Origin: Acidobacteriota bacterium
GTDB lineage: Bacteria; Acidobacteriota; Blastocatellia; Pyrinomonadales; Pyrinomonadaceae
NCBI GenBank assembly: GCA_019639235.1
Contig: JAHBSG010000003.1
Coordinates: 128,446-192,445, forward strand
Length of the DNA stretch: 64,000 nt
Direction: 5' to 3'
Position numbers and translations under genes: made by a program
In this document: piece after piece, positions 16,459-24,437 of the stretch
Numbering within the stretch: position 1 is the first letter of the stretch
Layout of the letters: every line of letters begins with the position of its first letter
Notes under the pieces: model-generated
The model's input: only the letters and a program-made list of their open reading frames with translations
Databases searched by the model: none
Told to the model about the DNA's origin: nothing

Positions 16459-17667
16459 TTAAACTCCAATATAATTTGCCCCAGGAACAGGGTTAGTAAT
16501 CCCGCATTTCTTCAAATCGTCCCGCCAAGTCTTAACTATTTCCATTTCACGAGGAGATTGCCAAGAGAATCTTGCTATAATTCGTTCCGCATAAACTGTG
16601 GTGGCTCCGGCCGCAGCTCCAATTGCTGCGTTCTTGCCTCTTCGACGTCTTCGAGCCGTTGATGCTCCCGCAGCACCACCTATCCCGGCCCTCGCAGCTG
16701 CTTGAGTTGCCAACTCCCCGTCAGCAAGAGGAAAAAGTCGGCTTGCCTCTGTAATAAGATCACGGAAAGCATTTCTCGCCTTTTGGTCAGCGGTTTTCAC
16801 ACACTCATCTCGCTTTTTCCTTTTTTCTAAGGCTTCTTTTAGCAATCCTTTAACGCAGGGAATGCGAGGAATGCAATCATCAGGAGGAGAGGGTTGGCCG
16901 CCACCGCCGCCGCGACCGCCGCCAGAGTCAACGATTGGCGGACGACCGCCGCCACCGCCACCGCCGGGTCCCCAGGCTCGGGTAACCGGACAAAACCATC
17001 CAATCGTGATTCCATTAGCGTTATAGACAGGGCGTCCTCCGCTACACGGGGGCTCCCCATACAATCCACTTGGGTCGATGAAGTTCACCGGGTCGCCGGA
17101 GACGTAGGCGTAGCGGTTGAAGCTTTGCGGGTCGCCGATATTCATCGAGCCTTTGTAGGGATCGGGCGAGGTCCAGCGGCCGGCTTGGGTTTCGAGTTTG
17201 CGGAACCAGGTGTGCTGCTGGCCAGACGATTCATCATTCTCGGTCAGGCCATAACCCTGTCGGGTCGCCCTATCGGCCGAGTAGCCCTGCTCGATCTTTC
17301 TCACACCCACCCCAACACCAATCTCATCGCCGAACGCCTGATGGTCCGTCCGGGCAACCACGTGGCCGTTCGAGTTCGCAACCGCCCTTACGCTGCCCTG
17401 CCAGTCCTGCTGGACATACTTCACACCGCCCACTCCCTCGGCCGGCACGCCATACTCCGCGACCAGCTTCCCAAAAGCGTCGTAAACCATCAATTGCCAA
17501 ACATCATTGATCTTCGTCGCCACACGGTTTCCAAGAGCGTCATAGACCGTCCACGCATTCGGCTGATCCGCCCTAACCGGCCGCCGACTGCGAGTTGATT
17601 CAATTTTAACAGCGGTGTCAAGAGTATTCGGCTTTCGGACTCGGCATCTGATTCGCCGGCGGAGCAT
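16459..17667 (-). CDS. Rhs core fragment with C-terminal tip, unit A (5'-truncated)
   Basis: A 402-residue ORF. The first 35 residues are not Rhs (basic, RRRIRCRVRKPN); core homology starts near 17562 with 'AWTVYDALGNRV' and ends at 'DPVNFIDPSGL'. The shared glycine-rich linker follows. The tip has 'KRKKRDECVKTADQ', a Gly/Ala-rich stretch interrupted by RRRRRGKN, and 'DDLKKCGI' near the end. The Cys-hairpin-Cys plan recalls units D and E. Like them it has no export or capping domains. Confidence 0.65.
   Translation of the reverse strand: MLRRRIRCRVRKPNTLDTAVKIESTRSRRPVRADQPNAWTVYDALGNRVATKINDVWQLMVYDAFGKLVAEYGVPAEGVGGVKYVQQDWQGSVRAVANSNGHVVARTDHQAFGDEIGVGVGVRKIEQGYSADRATRQGYGLTENDESSGQQHTWFRKLETQAGRWTSPDPYKGSMNIGDPQSFNRYAYVSGDPVNFIDPSGLYGEPPCSGGRPVYNANGITIGWFCPVTRAWGPGGGGGGGRPPIVDSGGGRGGGGGQPSPPDDCIPRIPCVKGLLKEALEKRKKRDECVKTADQKARNAFRDLITEASRLFPLADGELATQAAARAGIGGAAGASTARRRRRGKNAAIGAAAGATTVYAERIIARFSWQSPREMEIVKTWRDDLKKCGITNPVPGANYIGV
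16907..17173 (-). repeat. 267-bp Rhs boundary block, copy A
   Basis: Gap-free match to the blocks at 11412 and 14695. It differs from copy D at about one position (AGGGAT for AGGGGT near its end). Confidence 0.85.
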
Positions 17668-17700
17668 CAGCCCGCTAGGGCCGATCTGTGCTGTTCGGTT

Positions 17701-17775
17701 TTCGTTCTGTGATTTCTGTGGTTTTGGAACAAAATTTTCAAACGACCACAGAGGACACAGACAAAAACCACAGAC
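17701..17775. repeat. inverted ACCACAG/CTGTGGT repeat element
   Basis: CTGTGATTTCTGTGGTTTT on one side and ACCACAGAGGACACAGA on the other form an imperfect long hairpin. A related element lies at 54691-54765. Such elements recur in environmental genomes; no function is known to me. Confidence 0.5.
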
Positions 17776-17884
17776 GGAGCAGACTAGGTTCCGGTTTTCC
17801 TATTTTCTTCTTTCGTGGCTGAAAAAATATCGTACGGGCAGATGCCACCGTCTTCGACGGTTCCGGCGGGCCGTATCGGATAGT

Positions 17885-17911
17885 GTCAGTAGCCCGACCG
17901 TGAGGAAGGGC
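17885..17911. repeat. fourth copy of the 27-bp REP-like repeat
   Basis: Matches 7959-7985 with one base changed (GTGAGG for GTAAGG). Together with the cluster at 7854-8083 it brackets the whole Rhs array. Confidence 0.7.
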
Positions 17912-18456
17912 TTTTCCTAGTGATGAGGGACGAGTGACGAGTGCCAAGGGCCGAGAATCCGAATGCGAAAGCCCGCACTCTGGCAAAGGCTAAACACACA
18001 ATGCGAAATGCGTAATCTGGACCTCGCCACTCCGCAACTCTGAAACTCTGAAACTCTGCAACTCGCACCTTCCATATCATCCATATCTTCCAATCCTCTC
18101 GGATCGCCGTTCGGTTCGGCTTTGGGACCTAGGAGAATGGTAACGGGAAGAGTGAGCGGTGAGCAGTAAGCAGCGAGCTGTCGGGAAGCAGACCGAAGTC
18201 GTTCATTCAAGCTAATTAGTAATTAGAAATTAGTAATTACTAATTTAACGGAGTGCCATTAGGTATTGTGAAAAGGCACATATCGAAGGCCCAAGCCCAA
18301 AGACCAATTTCCTTTTTAACCAATTTACGATGATCCAATTAACAATTGCCAATGCGAAGATGCAGATCCAAAGTCCCAAATCCCACATCACAAATCACCA
18401 GGTCCGGCCGCTTGTTCCAGATGTCCTGTTTGTCCCATTTGTCCCATTCGTCCCGG

Positions 18457-18573
18457 ATGTTCGCGATGTTTCCGTTGTTCGCGGTGTTTCCGGTGTTCGC
18501 GATGTTTCCGATGTTCGCGATGTTTCCGATGTTCGCGATGTTTCCGATGTTCGCGATGTTCGCGGCGTTTCCG
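18457..18573. repeat. 18-bp tandem repeat array
   Basis: Five consecutive 18-bp units (consensus ATGTTCGCGATGTTTCCG) from 18457 to 18546, then a 27-base variant unit. The internal half-period is 9 bp. Both strands stay open but the peptides are low-complexity, so I treat it as non-coding. Confidence 0.75.
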
Positions 18574-18654
18574 CGAACGCGCGATGCCAACAAAAAACAG
18601 AACACCAGGAACCGCGGAATTCGAAATTCTCGAGAGCCGGGACTCAAAACCCAA

Positions 18655-18724
18655 CGCCGTTTCAAGTGTTTCAAATGTTTCAGGCGCTTCATCTGTTTCA
18701 TCCGTTTCAACCGTTTCAGCAACA
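18655..18724. repeat. 9-bp tandem repeats (YGTTTCANN)
   Basis: About seven imperfect units of a 9-mer built on GTTTCA. A short 9-bp series of TGTCCCATT type also precedes the 18-bp array near 18425-18455. The shared 9-bp period suggests the same slippage process. Confidence 0.6.
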
Positions 18725-18794
18725 TATGGCATCTGCAAAAAATGAAACACCCGGACCCCAACTTTGGGACCCGGGTTCCGGATCTGAAATGAGC

Positions 18795-20084
18795 CTATTT
18801 CTTGAAATCGAAGACGATATTGGCGAATGCCTTTACGCCGACGTCGAGCCGGCTGTCGTCGATGATGAAGTCGGGCGTGTGGTGCGGAGCGGCGTCCTTC
18901 GGGTCCTTGCCGGCCGGCATTCCGCCGACGGTGAAGTAGAAACCCGGAGTCTTCGCATGAAAGAACGAGAAATCCTCCGCTCCCGTGACCCACTCGCCGA
19001 GCACGACGTTCTCGCGGCCGGCGGCCTTGTGGAGCGAGGGCAGCATCATCTCGACGAGCTCCGGCGTGTTGTAGGTGACCGGGGCCTTTCGGTCGATCTT
19101 AACCTCGACCGTCGCACCCATGCTCTCGGCGATGCTGGTCGCCGTCCGGCGGATGCGTTCGTGCACATCATTTTGCATCATGCTGTCGAGCGTGCGGATG
19201 GTGCCGGCCATGACAAGGTCCTCGGGAATGATGTTCTCGCGGACGCCGCCGCTGATCCGGCCGACGGTGATGACGACCGGTGCCTTCGGCAGGTTCGATT
19301 GGCGGGCGACGATCATCTGCAGCCCGGTGTAGATCTGCGTAGCGACGGCGATCGGGTCGATGCCGGACCAAGGGTAAGCTCCGTGGGTCTGCTTGCCGCG
19401 GACCTTGATCTCGAACCAGTCGCTGGCCGCCATGATCGAGCCAGGCTTGTACTTGATCGTCCCGACCGGCGTCTGCGAATTGATATGAATGCCGAAGATG
19501 GCGTCGATCTTCGGGTTGTCCATCACGCCCTCTTTCACCATCAGCTCGGCACCGCCCTCTTCGCCCGCGGGCGGGCCTTCCTCGGCGGGCTGAAAGATGA
19601 AGACGACCGTGCCCTTGATCTTGTCCCGCATTCCAGCGAGCACCTCGGCAGCCCCCATCAGCATCGCTACGTGCGTATCGTGGCCGCAGGCATGCATAAC
19701 GCCGACCGTCTGCCCGTTGTATTCGCCGGTCGCCCGCGAGCGGTACGGCAGGTCGTTGCGTTCGGTGACGGGAAGTGCGTCCATGTCCGCCCGAAGCCCG
19801 ATGACCGGCCCGGGCTGCGAGCCCTTGAGTATGCCGACAACGCCCGTCTTCGCTACGCCGGTCCGGACCTCGATCCCGAGCCGCCGGAGATGATCCTCAG
19901 CGTACTTCGCAGTCTTGAACTCGCGATTGCCGAGCTCTGGGTTCTGGTGAATGTGGCGGCGCCACTCGATCACCTTCGGCATCAACTTCGCCGCCGCGGC
20001 ATCGATCTCGCGGCTCATATCGTTGGCCGGAACGGCGTGCGAAAATGCCGCAACAAAAACCAACAAGGTCAGCATTCTTTTCAT
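18795..20084 (-). CDS. secreted M20-family amidohydrolase
   Basis: A 429-residue protein with a signal peptide (MKRMLTLLVFVAAFSHAVPA). It belongs to the M20D amidohydrolase group (hippurate and IAA-amino-acid hydrolases). Metal-binding signatures are 'MHACGHDTH' and 'FQPAEEG', followed by a lid domain and a late His in 'PHHTPDF'. Such enzymes cleave N-acyl amino acids or related amides with two metal ions. The signal peptide predicts periplasmic or extracellular action. The start was set at ATG 20084, nine bases after a GGAG, rather than the upstream in-frame ATG. Confidence 0.88.
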   Translation of the reverse strand: MKRMLTLLVFVAAFSHAVPANDMSREIDAAAAKLMPKVIEWRRHIHQNPELGNREFKTAKYAEDHLRRLGIEVRTGVAKTGVVGILKGSQPGPVIGLRADMDALPVTERNDLPYRSRATGEYNGQTVGVMHACGHDTHVAMLMGAAEVLAGMRDKIKGTVVFIFQPAEEGPPAGEEGGAELMVKEGVMDNPKIDAIFGIHINSQTPVGTIKYKPGSIMAASDWFEIKVRGKQTHGAYPWSGIDPIAVATQIYTGLQMIVARQSNLPKAPVVITVGRISGGVRENIIPEDLVMAGTIRTLDSMMQNDVHERIRRTATSIAESMGATVEVKIDRKAPVTYNTPELVEMMLPSLHKAAGRENVVLGEWVTGAEDFSFFHAKTPGFYFTVGGMPAGKDPKDAAPHHTPDFIIDDSRLDVGVKAFANIVFDFKK

Positions 20085-20138
20085 CGATTGAATCTCCTTT
20101 ATGGAACGGGTGGACAAGATTGTAGCGCGGTTGACGGT

Positions 20139-21032
20139 CTATCTGAAAAGCTCGGTCTCGCGGCCGGTGCGAACCTCTTTGATAAAAAGCCCCATCCGCC
20201 CTTGCCCGCCACGGATAAATGCGATCCGCTTGCCGTCCGGCGACTCGCGGGCGAAGAAGCCCTTAATGTTCAATGGTTTGAGGTCGGTCCCATCGGCGTT
20301 GATCGAGAAGATCTCCTGCTCCTCACCAGTCATCCTGGTAAAGATCACCCGCTTGCCTTTCGCACTCCACGATGGGTAAAAATTGTGGCCGATGTTATTT
20401 GTCAGCAACTTCTTGTCGCTCCCATCGGCATTCATCGACCAGATCTGGTCCTTATTATCGCGAATCTCCCTGTAATAGACGATACGCCGGCCATCTGGCG
20501 ACCAAACGGGATTGTAAAACGCGACCTTATCGTCATCCGTCAACCGTTTCGGGTCGGATCCGTCGATGTTCATCACGTAGATCTGCGGCAGCCCGCCGTC
20601 GCGCTCGGAATTGAAGACAATTCTTTTCCCGTCGGGGGAAACGACTGGGGCTCCGTCGCGTCCCGGTGCTCTCGCAATAAGCCGCAGTCCGCCGCCCTTG
20701 ACGCTGACCGAGAAGATCTCCTGTTCGCGGCTGCGAGGGGCACCGCTGCCAAAAAGGACGGTCTTTCCATCGGGCGAAAAACTCGGGAACGACTCATTCC
20801 CGTTCGTTCCGGTCAACCTGCGAAGTTGGCTGCCATCGGCCCGCGCCACGTATATATCGGCGACCATCGTTCGCGGGGTACCGTTCGTAACCTCCATCCG
20901 CGTAAACGCGATCATCTTGCCATCCGGCGACCAAACGACGTGCCCAAAAGAAACGGTCGGACCACCTTGAGCCACGGCGTTCGCCGCGACGAAACCGCCG
21001 ACGAGTATGAGCGAAACAAGATACCTCAACAT
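20139..21032 (-). CDS. exported PD40/TolB-like beta-propeller protein
   Basis: A 297-residue protein with a signal peptide (to about VAQ, residue 22). It carries six propeller blades of the PD40/WD40-like type, each with 'SPDGKxIxF' (for example WSPDGKMIAFTR, FSPDGKTVLFG, WSPDGRRIVYY). This is the blade type of TolB and DPP-IV N-domains. No peptidase domain is attached, so a binding or scaffold role in the periplasm is most likely. It lies 54 bases upstream of the M20 gene on the same strand. Confidence 0.8.
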   Translation of the reverse strand: MLRYLVSLILVGGFVAANAVAQGGPTVSFGHVVWSPDGKMIAFTRMEVTNGTPRTMVADIYVARADGSQLRRLTGTNGNESFPSFSPDGKTVLFGSGAPRSREQEIFSVSVKGGGLRLIARAPGRDGAPVVSPDGKRIVFNSERDGGLPQIYVMNIDGSDPKRLTDDDKVAFYNPVWSPDGRRIVYYREIRDNKDQIWSMNADGSDKKLLTNNIGHNFYPSWSAKGKRVIFTRMTGEEQEIFSINADGTDLKPLNIKGFFARESPDGKRIAFIRGGQGRMGLFIKEVRTGRETELFR

Positions 21033-21143
21033 AGCAACTCCATTTCGAGCAATTCGCCTGTCGCGTCATCTCAGACCGCACCGCAGATGGCCGACCACAC
21101 CGGAGATCGCCATCGGAGCCCGGTATCCTGTACGAACTCCGGC

Positions 21144-22304
21144 TTACGGCTTCTTAACCATTTCGACAACCTCGACCAACAATCTACCCAGCGGTTTACC
21201 GAGGTCCTGCGGTACACTCGTATTTACCTGAACGGCGATGGCGATCTTGTGCTCGGGGAAATACATCATGTCGGTCATATAGCCCGGAAAAAAGCCGCTG
21301 TGGCCGTAGGTAAGTCCGGCAGGCGTTGGCCGAATGATAGCCCCGAGGCCATACTTCACATTCGGCCCGAGCTTTGCCGGAACACCATCGACCATTATCG
21401 GCACGAGCGAAGCGTCGAAGGCTCTTCCCTCATACATCAGCTTTGCCCAACGGGCGAGGTCCTCGCCGGTCGAGGCCCATCCGCCGCCGGTCCATTCAAG
21501 CTGCGGGTTGACGATGAACTTGCCGTTCTCGATCATTCGGTCTTTCCCGCCGAAAGGATTGTTCGGACCGGCATAGCCCTGCACGACGTTCCTGAGCTTC
21601 GGCCCGTCCTGCGGAATAGTGTTCGTGAGCTTGAGCGGTTTGATGAATCGGCGTTTCGCCTCGTTGTAAAATTCTCGGCCGGTCACCCGCTCGAGGATCA
21701 TTCCGAGCACGATGTAGTTGGTATCGGAATACTCCCAACCCTGGCCGGCGGCAAAAGGCGGCTTTTCGTCGAAGAGGTAAGCGAGCCGTTCTTCCGGAGT
21801 CCAGAATTTGGAGGGGTTTGCGGTGAGGAAATCGGTGAACTCTTTCTTGAATTCGTAGCGGACGAGCCCGCTCGTGTGGTTGAGGAGTTGGCGGACCTTG
21901 ATGTCGCGTGCATTGGGCAGTCGAGCGAACCAAGGCTCTTTGCCAAGATACTTCTCGATCGTGTCATCAAGCCCGAGCTTCCCGTCCTTTACGAGCTGCA
22001 ATGCGAGCGCCGCGGCGAATGTCTTGCCGGTGCTGCCGGCCGGCATCCGGTCATCGGGCCTCATCGGCCGCTTCGTTTCTCGATCGGACACTCCGACGGC
22101 AAACCCGTACGTTGTGCCGTCGGCAAGAACAGCGCCGAACGTAGCTCCGGGAAACTTACCCGCGGCGTGCCATTCATCAAGCTTCGCCTGGATCTCTTGC
22201 TTTACATCGCGAGCCGGCACCGCGCTCGTCTGGGCGGCGACCGATGCCGAGATGATCGTCAGCACAATGAAGTTCGCGATGATTCTGAGCACACGACCCT
22301 TCAT
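21144..22304 (-). CDS. serine beta-lactamase-like hydrolase (class C/D-Ala-D-Ala carboxypeptidase family)
   Basis: A 386-residue exported enzyme with a signal peptide ending near 'SVAAQ'. The three active-site elements are visible: S-x-x-K as 'AGSTGK', Y-S-D in place of Y-S-N ('YSDTNY'), and H-S-G ('YGHSGFF') in the KTG position. This is the pattern of family S12 esterases and D-aminopeptidases. Substrate unknown. The start ATG 22304 is two bases after the stop of the upstream NTF2-like gene, so the two are one transcript. The longer ORF upstream overlaps that gene and was rejected. Confidence 0.85.
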   Translation of the reverse strand: MKGRVLRIIANFIVLTIISASVAAQTSAVPARDVKQEIQAKLDEWHAAGKFPGATFGAVLADGTTYGFAVGVSDRETKRPMRPDDRMPAGSTGKTFAAALALQLVKDGKLGLDDTIEKYLGKEPWFARLPNARDIKVRQLLNHTSGLVRYEFKKEFTDFLTANPSKFWTPEERLAYLFDEKPPFAAGQGWEYSDTNYIVLGMILERVTGREFYNEAKRRFIKPLKLTNTIPQDGPKLRNVVQGYAGPNNPFGGKDRMIENGKFIVNPQLEWTGGGWASTGEDLARWAKLMYEGRAFDASLVPIMVDGVPAKLGPNVKYGLGAIIRPTPAGLTYGHSGFFPGYMTDMMYFPEHKIAIAVQVNTSVPQDLGKPLGRLLVEVVEMVKKP

Positions 22305-22306
22305 CG

Positions 22307-22816
22307 CTACTTTTGCAACCCCCACTTCTTCGGATCGGGCTTCATCGCCTTCTCCTTTTCGGTGCAGGCGCCCGGATCGATGGTCGAGGCGCCGTTCGCG
22401 ATCTTCCATACACCCTCGACCTTCACAAGATTGAATTGGTTCACGCCGCAATGAGAAAGCCTTTCGCCAACAAAGAACACATAGCGTCCATAGACCATCG
22501 CGTAGTCGCCCTCGACCTCGACCTGCGGGGCGTACATTTCCTCGCGGAGATTAGCTTCCTTGTTGGTGAACATCTTCGAGAAGGCATCGCCGCTGATCAC
22601 CTCGACCCGCGAACTTCCATCACGCAGCTTCCGAATAGCGACAAGCTGATTCTCCGGTGTGCCGAGTGCAAGAATGCCAGCCGGGTTTGCCGCAGCCATC
22701 TCAGCGAAGAGCTTTTCGACGACCGCGAGCGGAGCCGCCTTTTCCGCTGGCATCTGCCCGGTTGCCGGCAAGACAAAAATCAAGGTTGCAAACAAGAAAA
22801 ATATGACTGCCTTCAT
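22307..22816 (-). CDS. exported NTF2-like (SnoaL/DUF4440-type) protein
   Basis: A 169-residue protein with a signal peptide (to about 'PATGQ'). The pattern 'VVEKLFAEMAAANPAGI' at the start and 'YGRYVFFVGER' with 'LVKVEGVWKIAN' at the end fit the NTF2-like cone fold. Such domains bind small ligands or serve as lids. It is coupled to the serine hydrolase downstream, and the pair probably works on the same periplasmic substrate. That link is inference from spacing. Confidence 0.7.
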   Translation of the reverse strand: MKAVIFFLFATLIFVLPATGQMPAEKAAPLAVVEKLFAEMAAANPAGILALGTPENQLVAIRKLRDGSSRVEVISGDAFSKMFTNKEANLREEMYAPQVEVEGDYAMVYGRYVFFVGERLSHCGVNQFNLVKVEGVWKIANGASTIDPGACTEKEKAMKPDPKKWGLQK

Positions 22817-22912
22817 AAAAATCTACCTCGGTTCAAGTTTTTCAGTTCTTTTCAAATGTGTCAGATCCCGCGAGCGGGAACGCTGCAGCAATTTAGTTTG
22901 CCTCCGATCGCG

Positions 22913-23209
22913 TTAGCTCTGGCGCTCGATACCGAGCTGCTTCATCTTTGCGCTCAAGTTGCTATTACGCAGATTGAGCAGCTTCGCGGCTCGATTCTGC
23001 CGCCCATCTGTCAATTCAAGGACGGACCTGATCAACTCTCGCTCGTAATGTGCGACCGTTTCGTAAAAATCGACGCCCTTTTCAGGGTCGATCTGGACGC
23101 GGTGATTGCCGCGTGTTTCAGTGAGGAGCGAACGCACGATGGTCTTCAAGCCCCTCAGGTTCGCGGAATTGATGTTTCGGCGCCGTATGCCGGCCACTCG
23201 GGTTGCCAT
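22913..23209 (-). CDS. small Fis-type helix-turn-helix protein
   Basis: A 98-residue protein starting at ATG 23209, with GGAG eight bases upstream. The C-terminal half is a Fis/NtrC-type DNA-binding domain: 'YERELIRSVLELTDGRQNRA' followed by an AKLLNLRNSNLSAKMKQLG helix pair. The N-terminus is basic and unlike an AAA+ domain, so this is a stand-alone HTH protein. It may regulate the neighbouring secreted-hydrolase genes; no evidence beyond position. Confidence 0.7.
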   Translation of the reverse strand: MATRVAGIRRRNINSANLRGLKTIVRSLLTETRGNHRVQIDPEKGVDFYETVAHYERELIRSVLELTDGRQNRAAKLLNLRNSNLSAKMKQLGIERQS

Positions 23210-23305
23210 ATTCAAAACTCCTTCGAGGCAATCCTCGTTATTGAGCGGAAAAGGCGTTTGCAGGCAAACATAATTTCAATATTGCCGAAGAGTTCCTGCC
23301 CTCGC

Positions 23306-24304
23306 CTATATCCCGGTCACGGCAATGCCGTCGGGCACCTTGCCCGTCTCGACCCGGCCCGTGACCTCGCCGGTCTCGAGGTTGACCTTCAATACAACAT
23401 CTGGTTGCACTGCAGTTATAAATGCCGTTTTGCCGTCTCTGGAGAACGCGACTCCGAGCGGCGTGCTTTCGAGCTTGATTCGCCGGACCTCTTTACGAGA
23501 GGCAGCATCGACAAGAACCATCTCCTTGGTCTGCAATATCGTATTCAGAACGGTCTTACCGTCGGGTGTGAATCGCACGCGGTATGGCCGGCCGCCAAGC
23601 GGGAGTTTTGCAACCGACTTTGCTGTCGCAGTATCGATGATCTCGGCAGCGTTCTCTGCATTGAGCCCGATCCAAACCTCTTTACCGTCGGGCGAGATAT
23701 CGATCGCCTCGGGCTGTTTTCCGACCGCAATCTGAGTTATGGTCGAGCCCGCGGGCGGGACGTTTTGAAATCGAAACATCGTAACTGTCTCCGACCCTAT
23801 ATTCGCTGTGTAGAAGGCTTTTTGGTCCGAGCTCCCGGCAATCATATGCGAAGCGTTCTGTCCGGTGCCCATTATCCAATCGACCCTATTCGTAGCCGGA
23901 TCGTAACGTGCTATCGCCCGGTTAACCTCGGCAGTGAAATAGAGTTTACCGCCAATGAGCTGAATGCCGTGCGGCCTGAGCAGCGGGCCAAGATCGACAC
24001 GGCGAAGCTCTTTCGCCGAGGCAATGTCGATGATCGAAAGCGTATTTCCAGGGGTTTGCGCTCCGTAGTTCGCGACGAAGGCGGTTTTGCCATCATCAGA
24101 AATCATGACCTCGTGCGGGCCTTCGCCGACCGGAACGCGCCCGGTAACCTTCATCGACGCCGGATCAACTATCGCGAGATCGTTGTCATTCTTGTTAAGA
24201 ACGACGATTGCCGGTTTGGCTTGCCCGAATACTTCGAACATGCCCGAAAAAATGACAATTGAGACGAGAACAAGAAGACCGGAGGTTGTTGATTTTACAC
24301 GCAT
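23306..24304 (-). CDS. exported YVTN-type beta-propeller protein
   Basis: A protein of about 332 residues with a signal peptide (MRVKSTTSGLLVLVSIVIFSG... to VFGQ). Seven-bladed propeller repeats of the YVTN family are clear: 'DDGKTAFVANYG', 'SPDGKEVWIGLN', 'TPDGKTVLNTIL', 'SRDGKTAFITAV'. Family members bind partners or metal-cofactor intermediates on the cell surface or in the periplasm. The specific role is unknown. A TTG 27 bases upstream is an alternative start. Confidence 0.78.
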   Translation of the reverse strand: MRVKSTTSGLLVLVSIVIFSGMFEVFGQAKPAIVVLNKNDNDLAIVDPASMKVTGRVPVGEGPHEVMISDDGKTAFVANYGAQTPGNTLSIIDIASAKELRRVDLGPLLRPHGIQLIGGKLYFTAEVNRAIARYDPATNRVDWIMGTGQNASHMIAGSSDQKAFYTANIGSETVTMFRFQNVPPAGSTITQIAVGKQPEAIDISPDGKEVWIGLNAENAAEIIDTATAKSVAKLPLGGRPYRVRFTPDGKTVLNTILQTKEMVLVDAASRKEVRRIKLESTPLGVAFSRDGKTAFITAVQPDVVLKVNLETGEVTGRVETGKVPDGIAVTGI

Positions 24305-24437
24305 AAGACCAATTGTGACTGAATTACGCAATCGGTCAGCGAAAGGTTTCAGACTCCTAGGAGGGTTCGACAGAACGCCCGAGCCTCAGGGGCTTACATT
24401 GGAATTGCGGCCGGACGATCGGGCACCTGTCAATGAG

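Larger units (their letters stand above)
17668..18794. other. gene-free stretch with dispersed and tandem repeats
   Basis: About 1.1 kb between Rhs unit A and the M20 gene without a credible gene. It holds an inverted 'ACCACAGA' repeat (17701-17775), one copy of the 27-bp REP-like repeat (17885-17911), AT-rich direct repeats near 18210-18240, an 18-bp tandem array (18457-18573) and a 9-bp array (18655-18724). Confidence 0.6.

Noticed and set aside
18457..18573. CRISPR or coding repeat protein
   Set aside because: Units are contiguous with no spacers, and neither strand gives a plausible gene with a ribosome site.
18339..18761. A 140-residue minus-strand repeat protein (IGNIAN repeats)
   Set aside because: The peptide is a direct translation of the 18-bp array and the KRLK-type stretch of the 9-bp array; low complexity, no signal or start site.
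18330..22454. A 1374-codon open frame on the plus strand
   Set aside because: It lies antisense to the M20, propeller and serine-hydrolase genes, has no family signature, and begins in the tandem repeats. It is a codon-bias shadow.
22313..24262. A 649-codon plus-strand frame
   Set aside because: Antisense to the NTF2-like, HTH and YVTN genes, which have signal peptides and clear motifs.
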